Shown in pieces: positions 16,110 through 27,421 of a DNA stretch of 64,000 bases (position 1 is its first letter; each line of letters opens with the position of its first letter). Where the stretch lies: positions 310,001-374,000 of the forward strand of contig CAWFCZ010000002.1 in the NCBI GenBank assembly GCA_963814355.1, read 5' to 3'. The notes beneath the pieces were generated by a model that made no database searches, was not told where the DNA came from, and saw only the letters and a list, made by a program, of their open reading frames with translations. The translations under genes and the position numbers were made by a program. Source of the DNA: JADGOV01 sp963814355. Its GTDB lineage: Bacteria > Actinomycetota > Actinomycetes > JADGOV01.

Positions 16110-18677
16110 TCAGGCCGAGGCGGTGGCCACCAGCCCGAGGGCCGCCGGCCCGGCCAGCAGGTCGTGCCGGGGAACTATCCGCACCGTGTAGCCGAACGGG
16201 CCGGTCCGGGTCAGCGGCACGTCACCGTCGTAGCGGTACCGCCCGTCGTCGTGCTTCTCCCCGATCGCCAGCGAGGCCACGGTCGGCGCGACCAGTGAGT
16301 CGATCTCGTTGACCCGCCCGTAGGCGACCTGGACGTCGACGTCGTCCGGGGACAGCTCCCCGAGGGACACCAGCGCCCGGACCGCCAGGCTGGTGTCCAG
16401 CGCCGGGGTGTCCCCTATCCCGCCGGATTCCACGTGTTCCACGGCGACCGCCCGCCAGCCGGGCACGATGCGCGCCTTCCACTCGGCCAGGCGCCGGGCG
16501 CCGTCGAAGGACCGGTCCGTCATCCGGTGCGCGGCCTGGGCGGCCGGAACGTAGAGTTCCACGACGTAGTCGCGGACCATCCGGCTGGCGAGCACCTGAG
16601 GGCCGAGTGAGATCAGGGTGTGCCGGACCATCTCGATCCACCGCCGCGGCAGATCCGCCCGGTCCCGGTCGTAGAACCGGGCCGCCACGTTGTTCTCGAT
16701 GAGGTCATAGAGCGCCCGAGCCTCGAGCTCGTCCCGGCGATCCGGCGAGGCCACGCCGTCCGCGGTGGGGATCGACCAGCCGTTCTCGCCGTCGCACATC
16801 TCATCCCACCACCCGTCGCGCACCGAGAGGTTGAGGCCGCCGTTGAGCGTGGCCTTCATCCCCGAGGTGCCGCACGCCTCCAGCGGGCGCAGCGGGTTGT
16901 TCAGCCAGACATCGGTACCGGAGGTGAGGTAGGCGGCCATCCCCATGTCGTAATCGGGCAGGAAAGTGATCCGATGCCGTACCTCGGGGTCATCGGCGAA
17001 CCGGACGATCTGCTGCACGAGGGCCTTGCCACCGTCGTCGGCCGGGTGCGCCTTACCCGCGATCACCAGCTGTACCGGGCGCTCCGGGTCCAGCAGCAGC
17101 GCCTTGAGCCGTACCGGATCGCGCAGCATCAACGTCAACCGCTTGTAGGACGGCACCCGGCGGGCGAACCCGATGGTGAGGATGTCCGGATCGAAGGCCT
17201 TGTCGGTCCAGGCCAGCTCGGCTTCCGGGGTACCCCGGACCACCCAGCTCTCCTTGAGCCGCCGCCGGACCTCCCGGACCAGACGGTCGCGAAGCACCCG
17301 GCGGGTCGCCCACAGCTCGTCGTCGGAGACCTTGCGGATCTCCTCCCACCCCCGGGCCTCCTCGACCAGGTCGGTGCCCACCTCGCGGGCCGCGATGTCC
17401 ATCAGTTCGCGGGCCACCCAGGTGGGCGCGTGCACGCCGTTGGTGATGGAGGAGATCGGGACTTCGGAGGTGTCGAAACCCGGCCACAGCCCGGAGAACA
17501 TCTCCCGGCTGACCTCGCCGTGCAGCCGGCTGACGCCGTTCGCCCGGCCGGCGAGACGCAGCCCCATCACGGCCATGTTGAACATCGAGGGGTCACCCTC
17601 GGCGTAGTCCTCCGCGCCGAGGGCCAAGATGCGCTCCACCGGCACGCCCGCACACGCGTTGTCCGCGCCGAAGTAGCGGCCGATCAGGTCGCGCGGGAAG
17701 CGGTCGATACCGGCCGGTACCGGGGTGTGGGTGGTGAAAACCGTGCCGGCCCGGGCCGCCTCGAGCGCCTCGTCGAAGCCCAGGCCCCCGGTGATGTACT
17801 CCTGTATCCGCTCCACGCCCTGGAACCCGGCGTGGCCCTCGTTGGTGTGGTAGACCTCCGGCTTCGCTGCCCCGGTGAGCTCGGAGTAGATCCGTAGTGC
17901 TCGCACGCCACCGATTCCGAGCAGCATCTCCTGCAGCAGCCGGTGATCACTTCCGCCGCCGTAGAGCCGGTCGGTCACCTCCCGTTCGGCGGGGGCGTTG
18001 TCCTCGATGTCGGAGTCGAGCAGCAGCAGCGGCACCCGGCCGACCTGGGCCCGCCAGATCTGCGCCGCCAGCGTCCGGCCGCCTGGCAGCCGCACCGAGA
18101 CGGTGACGGCGTTGCCGTCGGTGCCGCGCAGCAGGGTGAGCGGCAGCCCGTTGGGGTCTATGGGTGGATAGCGCTCCAGCTGCCAACCCTCGGGCGAGAG
18201 CGACTGATTGAAGTAGCCGCGGCGGTAGAGCAGCCCGACGCCGACGATCGGCACGCCGAGATCGCTGGCCGACTTGAGGTGGTCTCCGGCGAGGATGCCC
18301 AGGCCGCCGGAGTACTGGGGCAACGACTGGGTGATACCGAACTCCGGGGAGAAGTAGGCGATCGCCGCCGGTGCGTCCGGCAGGGACTGGTACCACCGGG
18401 GGGAGGTCATGTAGTCATCGAGATCGTCCGCGGCGTCCTTCAGCCGGCGCAGGAAGCGGCGATCCCGCGCCAGGGCGGACATCCGCTCGGAGGACACCTG
18501 CCCGAGCAGGCCTACCGGGTCGTTGCCGCAGCCTTCCCACACCTCGGAGTCGACCGCCGCGAAAAGGTCGAGCGACTCCGGGTGCCAGGACCACCGCAGG
18601 TTCATCACCAGGTCGGCAAGGGGCTGCAACTCGGAGGGCAGGGCGGCGCGGACGGTGAATCGGCGGAGGGCTTTCAC
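16110..18677 (-). CDS. glgP: alpha-glucan (glycogen) phosphorylase
   Basis: 855 residues from GTG 18677 (VKALRRFTVRAALP), the start seen in actinobacterial homologues, with AAGG 8 nt upstream. Releases glucose-1-phosphate from glycogen non-reducing ends. Substrate and cofactor motifs are present: NEGHAGFQGVERI, SITNGVHAPTW, and the PLP-binding GTSGMKATLNGGLN. It belongs to the shorter actinobacterial branch (DUF3417 N-terminus, WSWHPESLDLFAAVD). It converges on relE and runs opposite to the glgE operon. It would work with GlgX. Confidence 0.95.
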   Translation of the reverse strand: MKALRRFTVRAALPSELQPLADLVMNLRWSWHPESLDLFAAVDSEVWEGCGNDPVGLLGQVSSERMSALARDRRFLRRLKDAADDLDDYMTSPRWYQSLPDAPAAIAYFSPEFGITQSLPQYSGGLGILAGDHLKSASDLGVPIVGVGLLYRRGYFNQSLSPEGWQLERYPPIDPNGLPLTLLRGTDGNAVTVSVRLPGGRTLAAQIWRAQVGRVPLLLLDSDIEDNAPAEREVTDRLYGGGSDHRLLQEMLLGIGGVRALRIYSELTGAAKPEVYHTNEGHAGFQGVERIQEYITGGLGFDEALEAARAGTVFTTHTPVPAGIDRFPRDLIGRYFGADNACAGVPVERILALGAEDYAEGDPSMFNMAVMGLRLAGRANGVSRLHGEVSREMFSGLWPGFDTSEVPISSITNGVHAPTWVARELMDIAAREVGTDLVEEARGWEEIRKVSDDELWATRRVLRDRLVREVRRRLKESWVVRGTPEAELAWTDKAFDPDILTIGFARRVPSYKRLTLMLRDPVRLKALLLDPERPVQLVIAGKAHPADDGGKALVQQIVRFADDPEVRHRITFLPDYDMGMAAYLTSGTDVWLNNPLRPLEACGTSGMKATLNGGLNLSVRDGWWDEMCDGENGWSIPTADGVASPDRRDELEARALYDLIENNVAARFYDRDRADLPRRWIEMVRHTLISLGPQVLASRMVRDYVVELYVPAAQAAHRMTDRSFDGARRLAEWKARIVPGWRAVAVEHVESGGIGDTPALDTSLAVRALVSLGELSPDDVDVQVAYGRVNEIDSLVAPTVASLAIGEKHDDGRYRYDGDVPLTRTGPFGYTVRIVPRHDLLAGPAALGLVATASA

Positions 18678-18759
18678 GACGCAGACCTTAGCGTCGAGGC
18701 GCTGGTGCTGTCGCCCCACGTCCCCCTCCCGGGCCTCGACGGCCGCGGGTCCGGGCTCA

Positions 18760-19497
18760 TTAGTGCGCCAACCACCCTTGATCCATCGGCAACGCCGCGC
18801 CGGTGAAGGCCCGGCCGGCAGGGCTGAGCAGGAAGGCTGCCGCCGCGGCCACGTCGGCCGGCTCGATCAACTCCTTGATCGCTTGGCGGTCGAGCAGGAC
18901 GTCGGTGAGCACCTGCTCCGCGGAGATGCCGTGCGCCCGGGCCTGGTCGGCGATCTGCGCCTCCACCAGCGGCGTGCGGACGTAGCCCGGGCACAGCGCG
19001 GCCGCGCTGACGCCGACCGGCGCCCCCTCCAGTGCCAGGGTCTTCACCAACCCCAGGACCCCGTGCTTCGCCGAGACGTAGCCCGCCTTGAACGGGGAGG
19101 CGACCAGGCCGTGCACCGAGGCGATCGCCAGGAACCTGCCGTCACCGGAGTCGACCAGGGCCGGCCAGGCGTAGCGGGCCAGCAGGAACGGGCTGGTGAG
19201 CAGGACCGCGAGCAGCGCGTCCCAGCGGTCCTCGTCGAAGCTGGCCACCGGCGAGACGTGCTGGAAGCCGGCGTTGGCGACGACCGCGTCGAGCCGGCCG
19301 AACCGGTGCAGCGCCTCGGTGATCGCCGCCCGGTTGCCTTCCCGGGTCGCCAGGTCGGCGGGGTAGCCGATGCCGGGTCCGTCCATCGCCGGCTTGAGGT
19401 CCACCGCCAGGACGTCGGCCCCGTCGGCCACCAGCCGGGCAGCAATCGCCGCGCCGATCCCGCTGGCGGCGCCGGTCACCACAATGGCCCGTGTCAT
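18760..19497 (-). CDS. SDR oxidoreductase, 3-hydroxybutyrate dehydrogenase-like
   Basis: 245 residues with the SDR cofactor motif TGAASGIGAAIA and the Ser...Tyr-X-X-X-Lys pair in IASVHGLVASPFKAGYVSAKHG. The HGLVASPFKAGYVSAKHG stretch is typical of 3-hydroxybutyrate dehydrogenases, which interconvert 3-hydroxybutyrate and acetoacetate with NAD. GGGGAAG lies 6 nt before the ATG. Upstream of glgP on the same strand, with 82 bp between. An exact substrate is not proven. Confidence 0.85.
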   Translation of the reverse strand: MTRAIVVTGAASGIGAAIAARLVADGADVLAVDLKPAMDGPGIGYPADLATREGNRAAITEALHRFGRLDAVVANAGFQHVSPVASFDEDRWDALLAVLLTSPFLLARYAWPALVDSGDGRFLAIASVHGLVASPFKAGYVSAKHGVLGLVKTLALEGAPVGVSAAALCPGYVRTPLVEAQIADQARAHGISAEQVLTDVLLDRQAIKELIEPADVAAAAAFLLSPAGRAFTGAALPMDQGWLAH

Positions 19498-19510
19498 ATC
19501 GCTTCCCCTC

Positions 19511-19548
19511 TGTCCCGATCCGGCTGTCCCGATCCCGCTGTCCCGATC
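19511..19548. repeat. 14-bp imperfect direct repeat upstream of the SDR gene
   Basis: Three consecutive copies of tgtcccgatccggc, differing at two or three positions, with a decayed fourth (tgtctcgctggg) after them. They sit in the divergent spacer between the SDR and glgE starts and could be operator sites or simple slippage products. Confidence 0.6.
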
Positions 19549-19734
19549 AGCGGCTGTCTCGCTGGGCATGCCCACTCTGCCCGCACCGCGATGACGGCCG
19601 CGGCGGGGGCCGCCTGCACCGCCGACCGTTAGGGTCAGGGATCGGCACGCGCCCGCAGGCGAGCAGCGGTGCCCAAGGGAAGACCAGGACTCAGGCGAGC
19701 AGAAGGAGAGGTCCGTCGGCATGGTGGTGGCGTC

Positions 19735-21708
19735 ATGATCGGCCGCATCCCGGTGATCGAGGTGAGCCCGAGCGTGCACTGTGGCCGGTGGCCGGTCAAA
19801 GCCGTGGTCGGGGAAACCATCCCGGTGAGCGCGACCGTGTTTCGGGAAGGCCACGATCGCCTCGGGGCCAATGTCGTGCTGCGCGGGCCCGACGGGACCA
19901 AGGCCCCGTTTTGCCGGATGACGCCGGGAACGCCGGGCACCGATCGCTGGCACGCCACCCTCACCCCGTCGGAGCAGGGCCGCTGGACCTTCTGGGTGGA
20001 GGGCTGGGGCGACCCGTTCGGCACGTGGCGGCACGACGCCGGCATCAAGATCGCTGCGGGCCAGGACGTCGAACTGATGCTGGAGGAGGGGGCCCGGCTG
20101 CTGACCCGGGCCACCCGGGTGGTGCCGAAGGAGGACCGCGGCACCCTGGCAAAGGCGGTGACCGCCCTCCGCGACGGCGAGGTCGACCCGATGCAACGGC
20201 TGGCCACCGCGCTCGATCCGGGCCTGGTCGAGGTCCTGGAGCGCCACCCGCTCCGCGAGTTCGTCTCCCGGTCCGAGACCGGAGTGCTCTTCGTCGACCG
20301 GCAGCGGGCGCTGTTCGGCAGCTGGTACGAGTTCTTCCCGCGGTCCGAGGGCGCCAGCCTGGATCCGCCGCGCTCCGGGACGCTGGCCACCGCCGCGCAG
20401 CGGCTGCCGGCGATCGCCGAGATGGGCTTCGACGTCGTCTACCTGCCACCGGTCCACCCGATCGGCACCTCTTTCCGCAAGGGAGCGAACAACACCCTGA
20501 CCCCCGGCCCGGGTGACCCGGGCAGCCCGTGGGCGATCGGCGGGCCGGAGGGCGGGCATGACGCCATCAACCCCGACCTGGGCACGATCCAGGATTTCGA
20601 CGCCTTTGTGGCCCGGACTCGCGAGCTGGGTATGGAGGTGGCTCTGGATTTCGCCTTGCAGGCCAGCCCCGACCACCCCTGGGTAAGCGAGCATCCGGAA
20701 TGGTTCACCACCCGGGCGGACGGCTCCATCGCCTACTCGGAGAACCCGCCGAAGAAGTATCAGGACATCTACCCGATCAACTTCGATAACGACTACGCCG
20801 GAATCTACGCCGAAGCGCGCCGGCTGCTCACCTACTGGATGGACCACGGCGTTCGCATCTTCCGGGTGGACAACCCGCACACCAAGCCGGTGGTGTTCTG
20901 GGAGGAGTTGCTCGCCGACATCCGCAAGAACGACCCGGATGTGCTCTTTCTGGCCGAGGCCTTCACCCGACCCGCGATGATGCAGACCCTGGGTCGGGTC
21001 GGATTCCACCAGTCCTACACCTACTTCACCTGGCGCGACGAGAAGTGGGAACTACAGGAGTACCTGACCGAGCTGTCGCAATTTTCTGCCGACTATCTGC
21101 GACCGAACTTCTTCGTCAACACCCCGGACATCCTGCACGCCTACCTGCAGTACGGCGGGCCACCGGCCTTCAAGATTCGGGCTTTGCTGGCCTCGATGCT
21201 CTCCCCGTCGTGGGGCATGTACTCCGGGTACGAGCTGTACGAGCACGTCGCGCTGCGCCCGGGCAGCGAGGAGTACGAGAACTCGGAGAAGTACGCCTAC
21301 CGGCCGCGCGACTGGGCCGCCGCCGAGCGGGAAGGTCGGTCGCTGGCGCCCTACATCCGCCGGCTGAACGAGATCCGACGGCAGCATCCGGCGCTGCACC
21401 AACTCCGCAACCTGCGTTTCCACGGTGCGGACGATCCGGCCATGATGGTCTTCTCCAAGGCCGTCGGCCTCGGCGACGGCGACGGCGACGTGATCCTGGT
21501 GGTGGTCAACCTCGACCCGCACGCCGCGCGCGAGACCACGGTCCGCCTGGACCTGCCGCAACTGGGCGCGGACTGGGGAGACCGGCTGACCGTGACCGAT
21601 GAGCTGACCGGCGCGAGCTACGACTGGGGACAGGACAACTACGTACGGCTGGATTCCTATTGGGAACCGGCGCATATTTTCTCGGTCCGGCGGAGCAGCG
21701 CCGGGTGA
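19735..21708 (+). CDS. glgE: alpha-1,4-glucan:maltose-1-phosphate maltosyltransferase GlgE
   Basis: 657 residues. Extends alpha-glucans with maltose-1-phosphate. GH13_3 features: nucleophile D379 in FRVDNPHTKP, acid/base E408 in FLAEAFTRP, and the YFTWRDEKWELQEYL segment. The N-terminus MIGRIPVIEVSP aligns with actinobacterial GlgE; a GTG at 19669 would add 22 residues. The start is odd: GGAGAGG (19705-19711) is 9 nt before a different ATG at 19721 that encodes MVVAS and stops at a TGA overlapping the glgE ATG. GlgE may thus be translated by coupling to this mini-ORF. First gene of glgE-treS-mak-glgB. Confidence 0.94.
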   Translation: MIGRIPVIEVSPSVHCGRWPVKAVVGETIPVSATVFREGHDRLGANVVLRGPDGTKAPFCRMTPGTPGTDRWHATLTPSEQGRWTFWVEGWGDPFGTWRHDAGIKIAAGQDVELMLEEGARLLTRATRVVPKEDRGTLAKAVTALRDGEVDPMQRLATALDPGLVEVLERHPLREFVSRSETGVLFVDRQRALFGSWYEFFPRSEGASLDPPRSGTLATAAQRLPAIAEMGFDVVYLPPVHPIGTSFRKGANNTLTPGPGDPGSPWAIGGPEGGHDAINPDLGTIQDFDAFVARTRELGMEVALDFALQASPDHPWVSEHPEWFTTRADGSIAYSENPPKKYQDIYPINFDNDYAGIYAEARRLLTYWMDHGVRIFRVDNPHTKPVVFWEELLADIRKNDPDVLFLAEAFTRPAMMQTLGRVGFHQSYTYFTWRDEKWELQEYLTELSQFSADYLRPNFFVNTPDILHAYLQYGGPPAFKIRALLASMLSPSWGMYSGYELYEHVALRPGSEEYENSEKYAYRPRDWAAAEREGRSLAPYIRRLNEIRRQHPALHQLRNLRFHGADDPAMMVFSKAVGLGDGDGDVILVVVNLDPHAARETTVRLDLPQLGADWGDRLTVTDELTGASYDWGQDNYVRLDSYWEPAHIFSVRRSSAG

Positions 21709-21712
21709 CCGG

Positions 21713-21732
21713 CACCTGATGGATACCACCTG

Positions 21733-21740
<8 letters not shown>
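21713..21740 (+). repeat. 14-bp tandem duplication spanning the treS start
   Basis: cacctgatggatac is present twice head to tail. Each copy contains the ATG GAT AC of the treS start. The first ATG (21719) reads MDTT and then meets TGA (21731-21733), which overlaps the true ATG at 21733 as TGATG. Confidence 0.95.
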
Positions 21741-23382
<1,642 letters not shown>

Positions 23383-23383
23383 A

Positions 23384-24772
23384 GTGCGCCCGGAGTTGAC
23401 CTCGTTCCTGCCGGAGTGGCTGGCCAAGCAGCGCTGGTTCGCCGGCAAGGGTCGACCGATCGCCTCGACTGCCATCGAGAGCGACATCGTCGTCGAGGAC
23501 TGGGAACCGGTCTCGCTGCACGCTCTGGTGATCCGGGTGGACTACGTCGAGGGACCCCAGGAGCACTACCTCCTGCTCGTCGGGGCCCGGCACGAGACGA
23601 TCCACCGGCTGGAGTACGGCTCCATTGCGCACTTCGACGACGGCGAAGTGATCTACGACGCGCTGCACGACATGGACCTGATGGGCGCCCTCTTGCTCCG
23701 GATCGCCGAGCAGCGCAGCGTCGAGGGGCTCACCTTCGCGCGCCCGGAGCCGGCCGGCGGTGCGGATGAGCCGCTGCCCTTGGAGCCGATCGACACCGAC
23801 CTGCCGAACCGGCTGAACACCACCGAGCAGTCCAACAGCTCGGTGATCTACGGTGATACCTACATCCTCAAACTGTTCCGCCGGATCGCGCCCGGGATCA
23901 ACCCGGATCTGGAGATCAGCCGGGCGCTGGCGCTGGCCGGGTCGACGCACGTGGCGCCGCCGCTGGGCTGGATCGAAGGGACGGTCGCCGGCGAGACCGC
24001 GACGATGGGGCTGCTCCAGCCGTTCTTCACCTCCGCCACCGAGGCCTGGGCGCTGGCGACCACCAGCGTGCGCGATCTCTACGCCGAGGCCGACCTGTAC
24101 GCCGACGAGGTCGGCGGGGACTTCGCCGGGGAATCCGAACGCCTCGGGGTGGCCACCGCCGAGGTCCATGCCGACCTCGCCCGGGCGCTCGGCACCCAGG
24201 CCGCCCCGGCGGGCTATCTGCGCGCCCTGGGCGAGGCGATGGCCGGCCGGCTGGCTGAGGCGATCACCGTGGTGCCCGAGTTGCGCGTCCTTGCGGACCG
24301 GCTACGGGCCGCCTTCCACGCCGTCGAGCAGCTCACCGAACCGCTGCGGTTGCAGCGCATCCACGGCGACTTCCACCTCGGGCAGGCCCTGCGGGTGGAC
24401 AACGGCTGGATCCTGCTGGACTTCGAGGGAGAACCGGTGAAGCCGCTGTGGGAGCGGCGTAGGCCGGACAGCACGCTGCGCGACATCGCCGGCATGCTCC
24501 GGTCCTTCGACTACGCGGCCAGGTTCCTGCTCGCCGACCGGCCCCGCAATCCGACTCTGGAGTTTCGGGCCACCGAGTGGGCCGAGCGCAACCGCAACGC
24601 CTTCTGCGTCGGCTACGCCGAGGCGGCCGGTGTCGACCCCCGCGAGCACGCGACGCTGCTACGCGCCTACGAGTTAGACAAGGCGGTGTATGAAGTGGTC
24701 TACGAGGCGCGCCATCGGCCGGCCTGGCTGGCCATCCCCCTGCACTCCATCCAACGACAGGTGGCCCGATGA
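23384..24772 (+). CDS. mak: maltokinase (Mak/Pep2)
   Basis: 462 residues. Phosphorylates maltose with ATP to maltose-1-phosphate, the GlgE donor. It has an aminoglycoside-kinase-like fold, with the catalytic HGDFHLGQALR (H327, D329) and metal-binding DFEGEP (D346). The N-terminal cap EWLAKQRWFAGKGR is typical. The GTG at 23384 has GGAG 8 nt upstream. TreS and Mak are fused in some bacteria; here they are adjacent. One in-frame TTA leucine codon (24674) is rare for this DNA. The stop overlaps the glgB ATG (ATGA). Confidence 0.94.
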   Translation: MRPELTSFLPEWLAKQRWFAGKGRPIASTAIESDIVVEDWEPVSLHALVIRVDYVEGPQEHYLLLVGARHETIHRLEYGSIAHFDDGEVIYDALHDMDLMGALLLRIAEQRSVEGLTFARPEPAGGADEPLPLEPIDTDLPNRLNTTEQSNSSVIYGDTYILKLFRRIAPGINPDLEISRALALAGSTHVAPPLGWIEGTVAGETATMGLLQPFFTSATEAWALATTSVRDLYAEADLYADEVGGDFAGESERLGVATAEVHADLARALGTQAAPAGYLRALGEAMAGRLAEAITVVPELRVLADRLRAAFHAVEQLTEPLRLQRIHGDFHLGQALRVDNGWILLDFEGEPVKPLWERRRPDSTLRDIAGMLRSFDYAARFLLADRPRNPTLEFRATEWAERNRNAFCVGYAEAAGVDPREHATLLRAYELDKAVYEVVYEARHRPAWLAIPLHSIQRQVAR

Positions 24773-27009
24773 GCTCCAAGCAGCCGCGCAAGCCGACCGG
24801 GGCGGTCCCCCTCCCCCCACCGCCGGCGACCCCGAAGTACCGGCCGGTGCCCGAGGCCGACCTGGACCGGCTCAGCGCCGGCGCGCACGCCCAGCCGCAC
24901 AGCATTCTCGGCGCCCATCCGCACGGCGACTCGGTGACCATCCGTACCCTGCGCCACGGAGCCGAAGCGGTCACCGTGGTCGCCGGGGACACCCGCATCC
25001 CGCTGGAGCACGAGCGGCGCGGGATCTGGGTCGGCAACTGGCCGGGCGCCGACGTGCCGGACTACCGGCTCGACGTGCGCTACGGCGGCGACACCCACCC
25101 GGTCGATGATCCGTACCGCTACCTGCCGACCCTCGGCGACATCGACCTGCACCTGATTTCCGAGGGCCGTCACGAGCGGCTGTGGGAAGTGCTCGGCTCG
25201 CACGTCCGCAGTTACGACACGCTGATCGGCCCGGTCAGCGGCACCTCGTTCGCGGTGTGGGCGCCGAATGCCCGGGCGGTGCGGGTGGTCGGCGACCTCA
25301 ACGCCTGGGACGGCCGCAGCCACCAGATGCGCTCGATGGGCAACACCGGGGTGTGGGAGCTGTTCGTCCCGCACATCGGCGACGGCACGCACTACAAGTA
25401 CGAGATCCTCGGCCAGGACGGCACCTGGCGGCAGAAGGCCGATCCGCTCGCCTTTGCCACCGAGCACCCGCCGCGCACCGCGTCGGTGGTCTTCACCTCG
25501 CGCCACACCTGGGGCGACGACGACTGGCTGGCCCGGCGCCGGCAGGCCGATCCGCTGCGCGCCCCGCTGGCGGCCTACGAGGTGCATCTCGCGTCCTGGC
25601 GACCCGGGCTGTCCTACCGCCAGCTGGCCGAGGAACTCGTCGACTACGTCACCAACCTTGGTTTCACCCACGTCGAGCTGCTGCCGCCGGCCGAGCACCC
25701 CTTCGGCGGCTCCTGGGGCTACCAGGTGTCGGCGTACTTCGCCCCGACCTCCCGATTCGGGTCGCCGGATGACTTCCGCTACCTCGTCGACCGGCTGCAC
25801 CAGGCCGGCATCGGCGTACTGGTGGACTGGGTGCCGGCGCACTTCCCCAAGGACGCCTGGGCGCTGGGCCGCTTCGACGGCACGCCGCTGTATGAACATC
25901 CCGACCCGCGCCGCGGCGAGCAGCCGGACTGGGGCACCTACGTGTTCAATTTCGGCCGCCGCGAGGTTCGCAACTTCCTGGTGGCCAACGCGCTGTTCTG
26001 GCTGGAGGAGTTCCACATCGACGGCCTGCGGGTCGACGCGGTGGCCTCGATGCTCTACCTGGACTACTCGCGCAAGGAAGGCGAGTGGGCGCCCAACCAA
26101 TACGGCGGCCGGGAGAACCTGGAGGCGGTGGAGTTCCTGCAGGAGATGAACGCGACCGTGTACCGGCGGGTGCCGGGCGCGATCACCATCGCCGAGGAGT
26201 CGACGTCCTGGCCCGGGGTGTCGCGGCCCACCTATCTCGGCGGCCTCGGGTTCGGCTTCAAGTGGAACATGGGCTGGATGCACGACACGCTCGGCTACGT
26301 GGCCACCGCGCCGATCTACCGGCAGTACCACCACCACCAGATGACGTTTTCGATGATGTACGCCTACACCGAGAACTTCGTCCTGCCGATCTCCCACGAC
26401 GAGGTGGTGCACGGCAAGGGTTCGCTGCTGCGCAAGATGCCCGGCGACCGCTGGCAGCAGTTGGCGAACGTTCGCGCCCTGTTCGGGTACATGTGGGCCC
26501 ACCCGGGCAAGCAGGTGCTGTTCATGGGCTCGGAGTTCGGCCAGGAGTCGGAGTGGGCGGAGTCCCGGTCGCTGGACTGGTGGCTGCTGGACCTGGCCGA
26601 CCACGCCGGGCTGCACCGGATGGTCCGGGACCTCAACGGGACCTACCGTGGCACGCCGGCGCTGTGGACCCAGGACGCGCACCCGGCCGGCTTCTCCTGG
26701 ATCGACGCGAACGACGCCAGCGACAACGTGTTCTCGTTCCTGCGCTTCGCCCCCGACGGATCGGCGTTGGCCTGCCTGGCCAACTTCGCCGGCATACCCC
26801 ACGAGAGCTACCGCGTCGGCCTGCCGATGCCCGGTCGGTGGTCGGAGGTGCTCAACACCGACGCCGAGGCCTACGGCGGCAGCGGGGTCGGTAACTACGG
26901 TGGCGTGGACGCGGACGCCCACCCCTGGCACGCCCGGCCGGCTTCGGCGATGGTCACCCTGCCGCCGCTCGGCGTGCTCTGGCTCGCCGGCCCGCCACCG
27001 TCCGGATAG
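24769..27009 (+). CDS. glgB: 1,4-alpha-glucan branching enzyme GlgB
   Basis: 746 residues. Makes alpha-1,6 branches in the GlgE product. Two N-terminal beta domains (an actinobacterial N1 module, then CBM48 around 140-240, with SFAVWAPNARAVRVVGD) precede the GH13 barrel: nucleophile D423 in HIDGLRVDAVASML, acid/base E476 in AEESTSWPG, and LPISHDEVVHGKGS. Last gene of the glgE-treS-mak-glgB operon, joined to mak by ATGA. The operon fits the trehalose-to-maltose-to-M1P-to-branched-glucan route. It overlaps the tail of a small leftward ORF. Confidence 0.95.
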   Translation: MSSKQPRKPTGAVPLPPPPATPKYRPVPEADLDRLSAGAHAQPHSILGAHPHGDSVTIRTLRHGAEAVTVVAGDTRIPLEHERRGIWVGNWPGADVPDYRLDVRYGGDTHPVDDPYRYLPTLGDIDLHLISEGRHERLWEVLGSHVRSYDTLIGPVSGTSFAVWAPNARAVRVVGDLNAWDGRSHQMRSMGNTGVWELFVPHIGDGTHYKYEILGQDGTWRQKADPLAFATEHPPRTASVVFTSRHTWGDDDWLARRRQADPLRAPLAAYEVHLASWRPGLSYRQLAEELVDYVTNLGFTHVELLPPAEHPFGGSWGYQVSAYFAPTSRFGSPDDFRYLVDRLHQAGIGVLVDWVPAHFPKDAWALGRFDGTPLYEHPDPRRGEQPDWGTYVFNFGRREVRNFLVANALFWLEEFHIDGLRVDAVASMLYLDYSRKEGEWAPNQYGGRENLEAVEFLQEMNATVYRRVPGAITIAEESTSWPGVSRPTYLGGLGFGFKWNMGWMHDTLGYVATAPIYRQYHHHQMTFSMMYAYTENFVLPISHDEVVHGKGSLLRKMPGDRWQQLANVRALFGYMWAHPGKQVLFMGSEFGQESEWAESRSLDWWLLDLADHAGLHRMVRDLNGTYRGTPALWTQDAHPAGFSWIDANDASDNVFSFLRFAPDGSALACLANFAGIPHESYRVGLPMPGRWSEVLNTDAEAYGGSGVGNYGGVDADAHPWHARPASAMVTLPPLGVLWLAGPPPSG

Positions 27010-27181
27010 CCGCCGGTTGCTCCGTGCTCGCCGTCCCGCCGTAACCCGGACAGGGGCACGGCGCGACCCGGTATGCCGGTCCCGGCCCGTACGTCGAGTT
27101 GACCGCCGAGCACGGGCATACCGCGCGATCGCCGTGCAGGTCGGCCGGGTGCCCGCAGTGGGCGCAGAACGACAGGGTCAC
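26954..27181 (-). CDS. small cysteine-rich putative zinc-binding protein
   Basis: 75 residues from a GTG at 27181. The first half has CAHCGHPADLHGD followed by CPCSA and CPCPGY, six cysteines plus a histidine in treble-clef-like spacing. The last third is basic and low complexity and lies antisense to the 3' end of glgB. I do not recognise a named family. The cysteine pattern makes it more likely real than chance, but no ribosome site is visible. The rest of the 412-bp glgB-to-27422 gap shows nothing else. Confidence 0.45.
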   Translation of the reverse strand: MTLSFCAHCGHPADLHGDRAVCPCSAVNSTYGPGPAYRVAPCPCPGYGGTASTEQPAAIRTVAGRRARARRAAAG

Positions 27182-27421
27182 ACGTCACGTGTCGGCGTGG
27201 TACGGCCGAGGCTTGACCCACGAGGACCGGGCCGGGGATCGTTGGTGCAGATTGTCTCCGGCGCCGGACCCGGCTAAGCTAACCGGCGGTCCTCACCGGG
27301 GCGGCCGGGCGGGAGGCGCAACCCAGTCCGGTCGTCCTACCCGGCTGGGGAGGTGTGCCGCCGGGGTGGGCGCGATAGCTTGCCAGCAGTTCCGGCGCAA
27401 CCGCTCAAGGGGAGTGACTCG

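Noticed and set aside
18760..21009. Leftward open frame of about 750 codons running through glgE into the SDR gene
   Set aside because: Only its last 245 codons make a protein (the SDR, from its own ATG at 19497). The rest is antisense to glgE and unconserved in look.
24700..26931. Antisense frame of about 740 codons opposite glgB
   Set aside because: Complement of a strongly GC3-biased gene; Arg/Val/Gly-rich, no motif.
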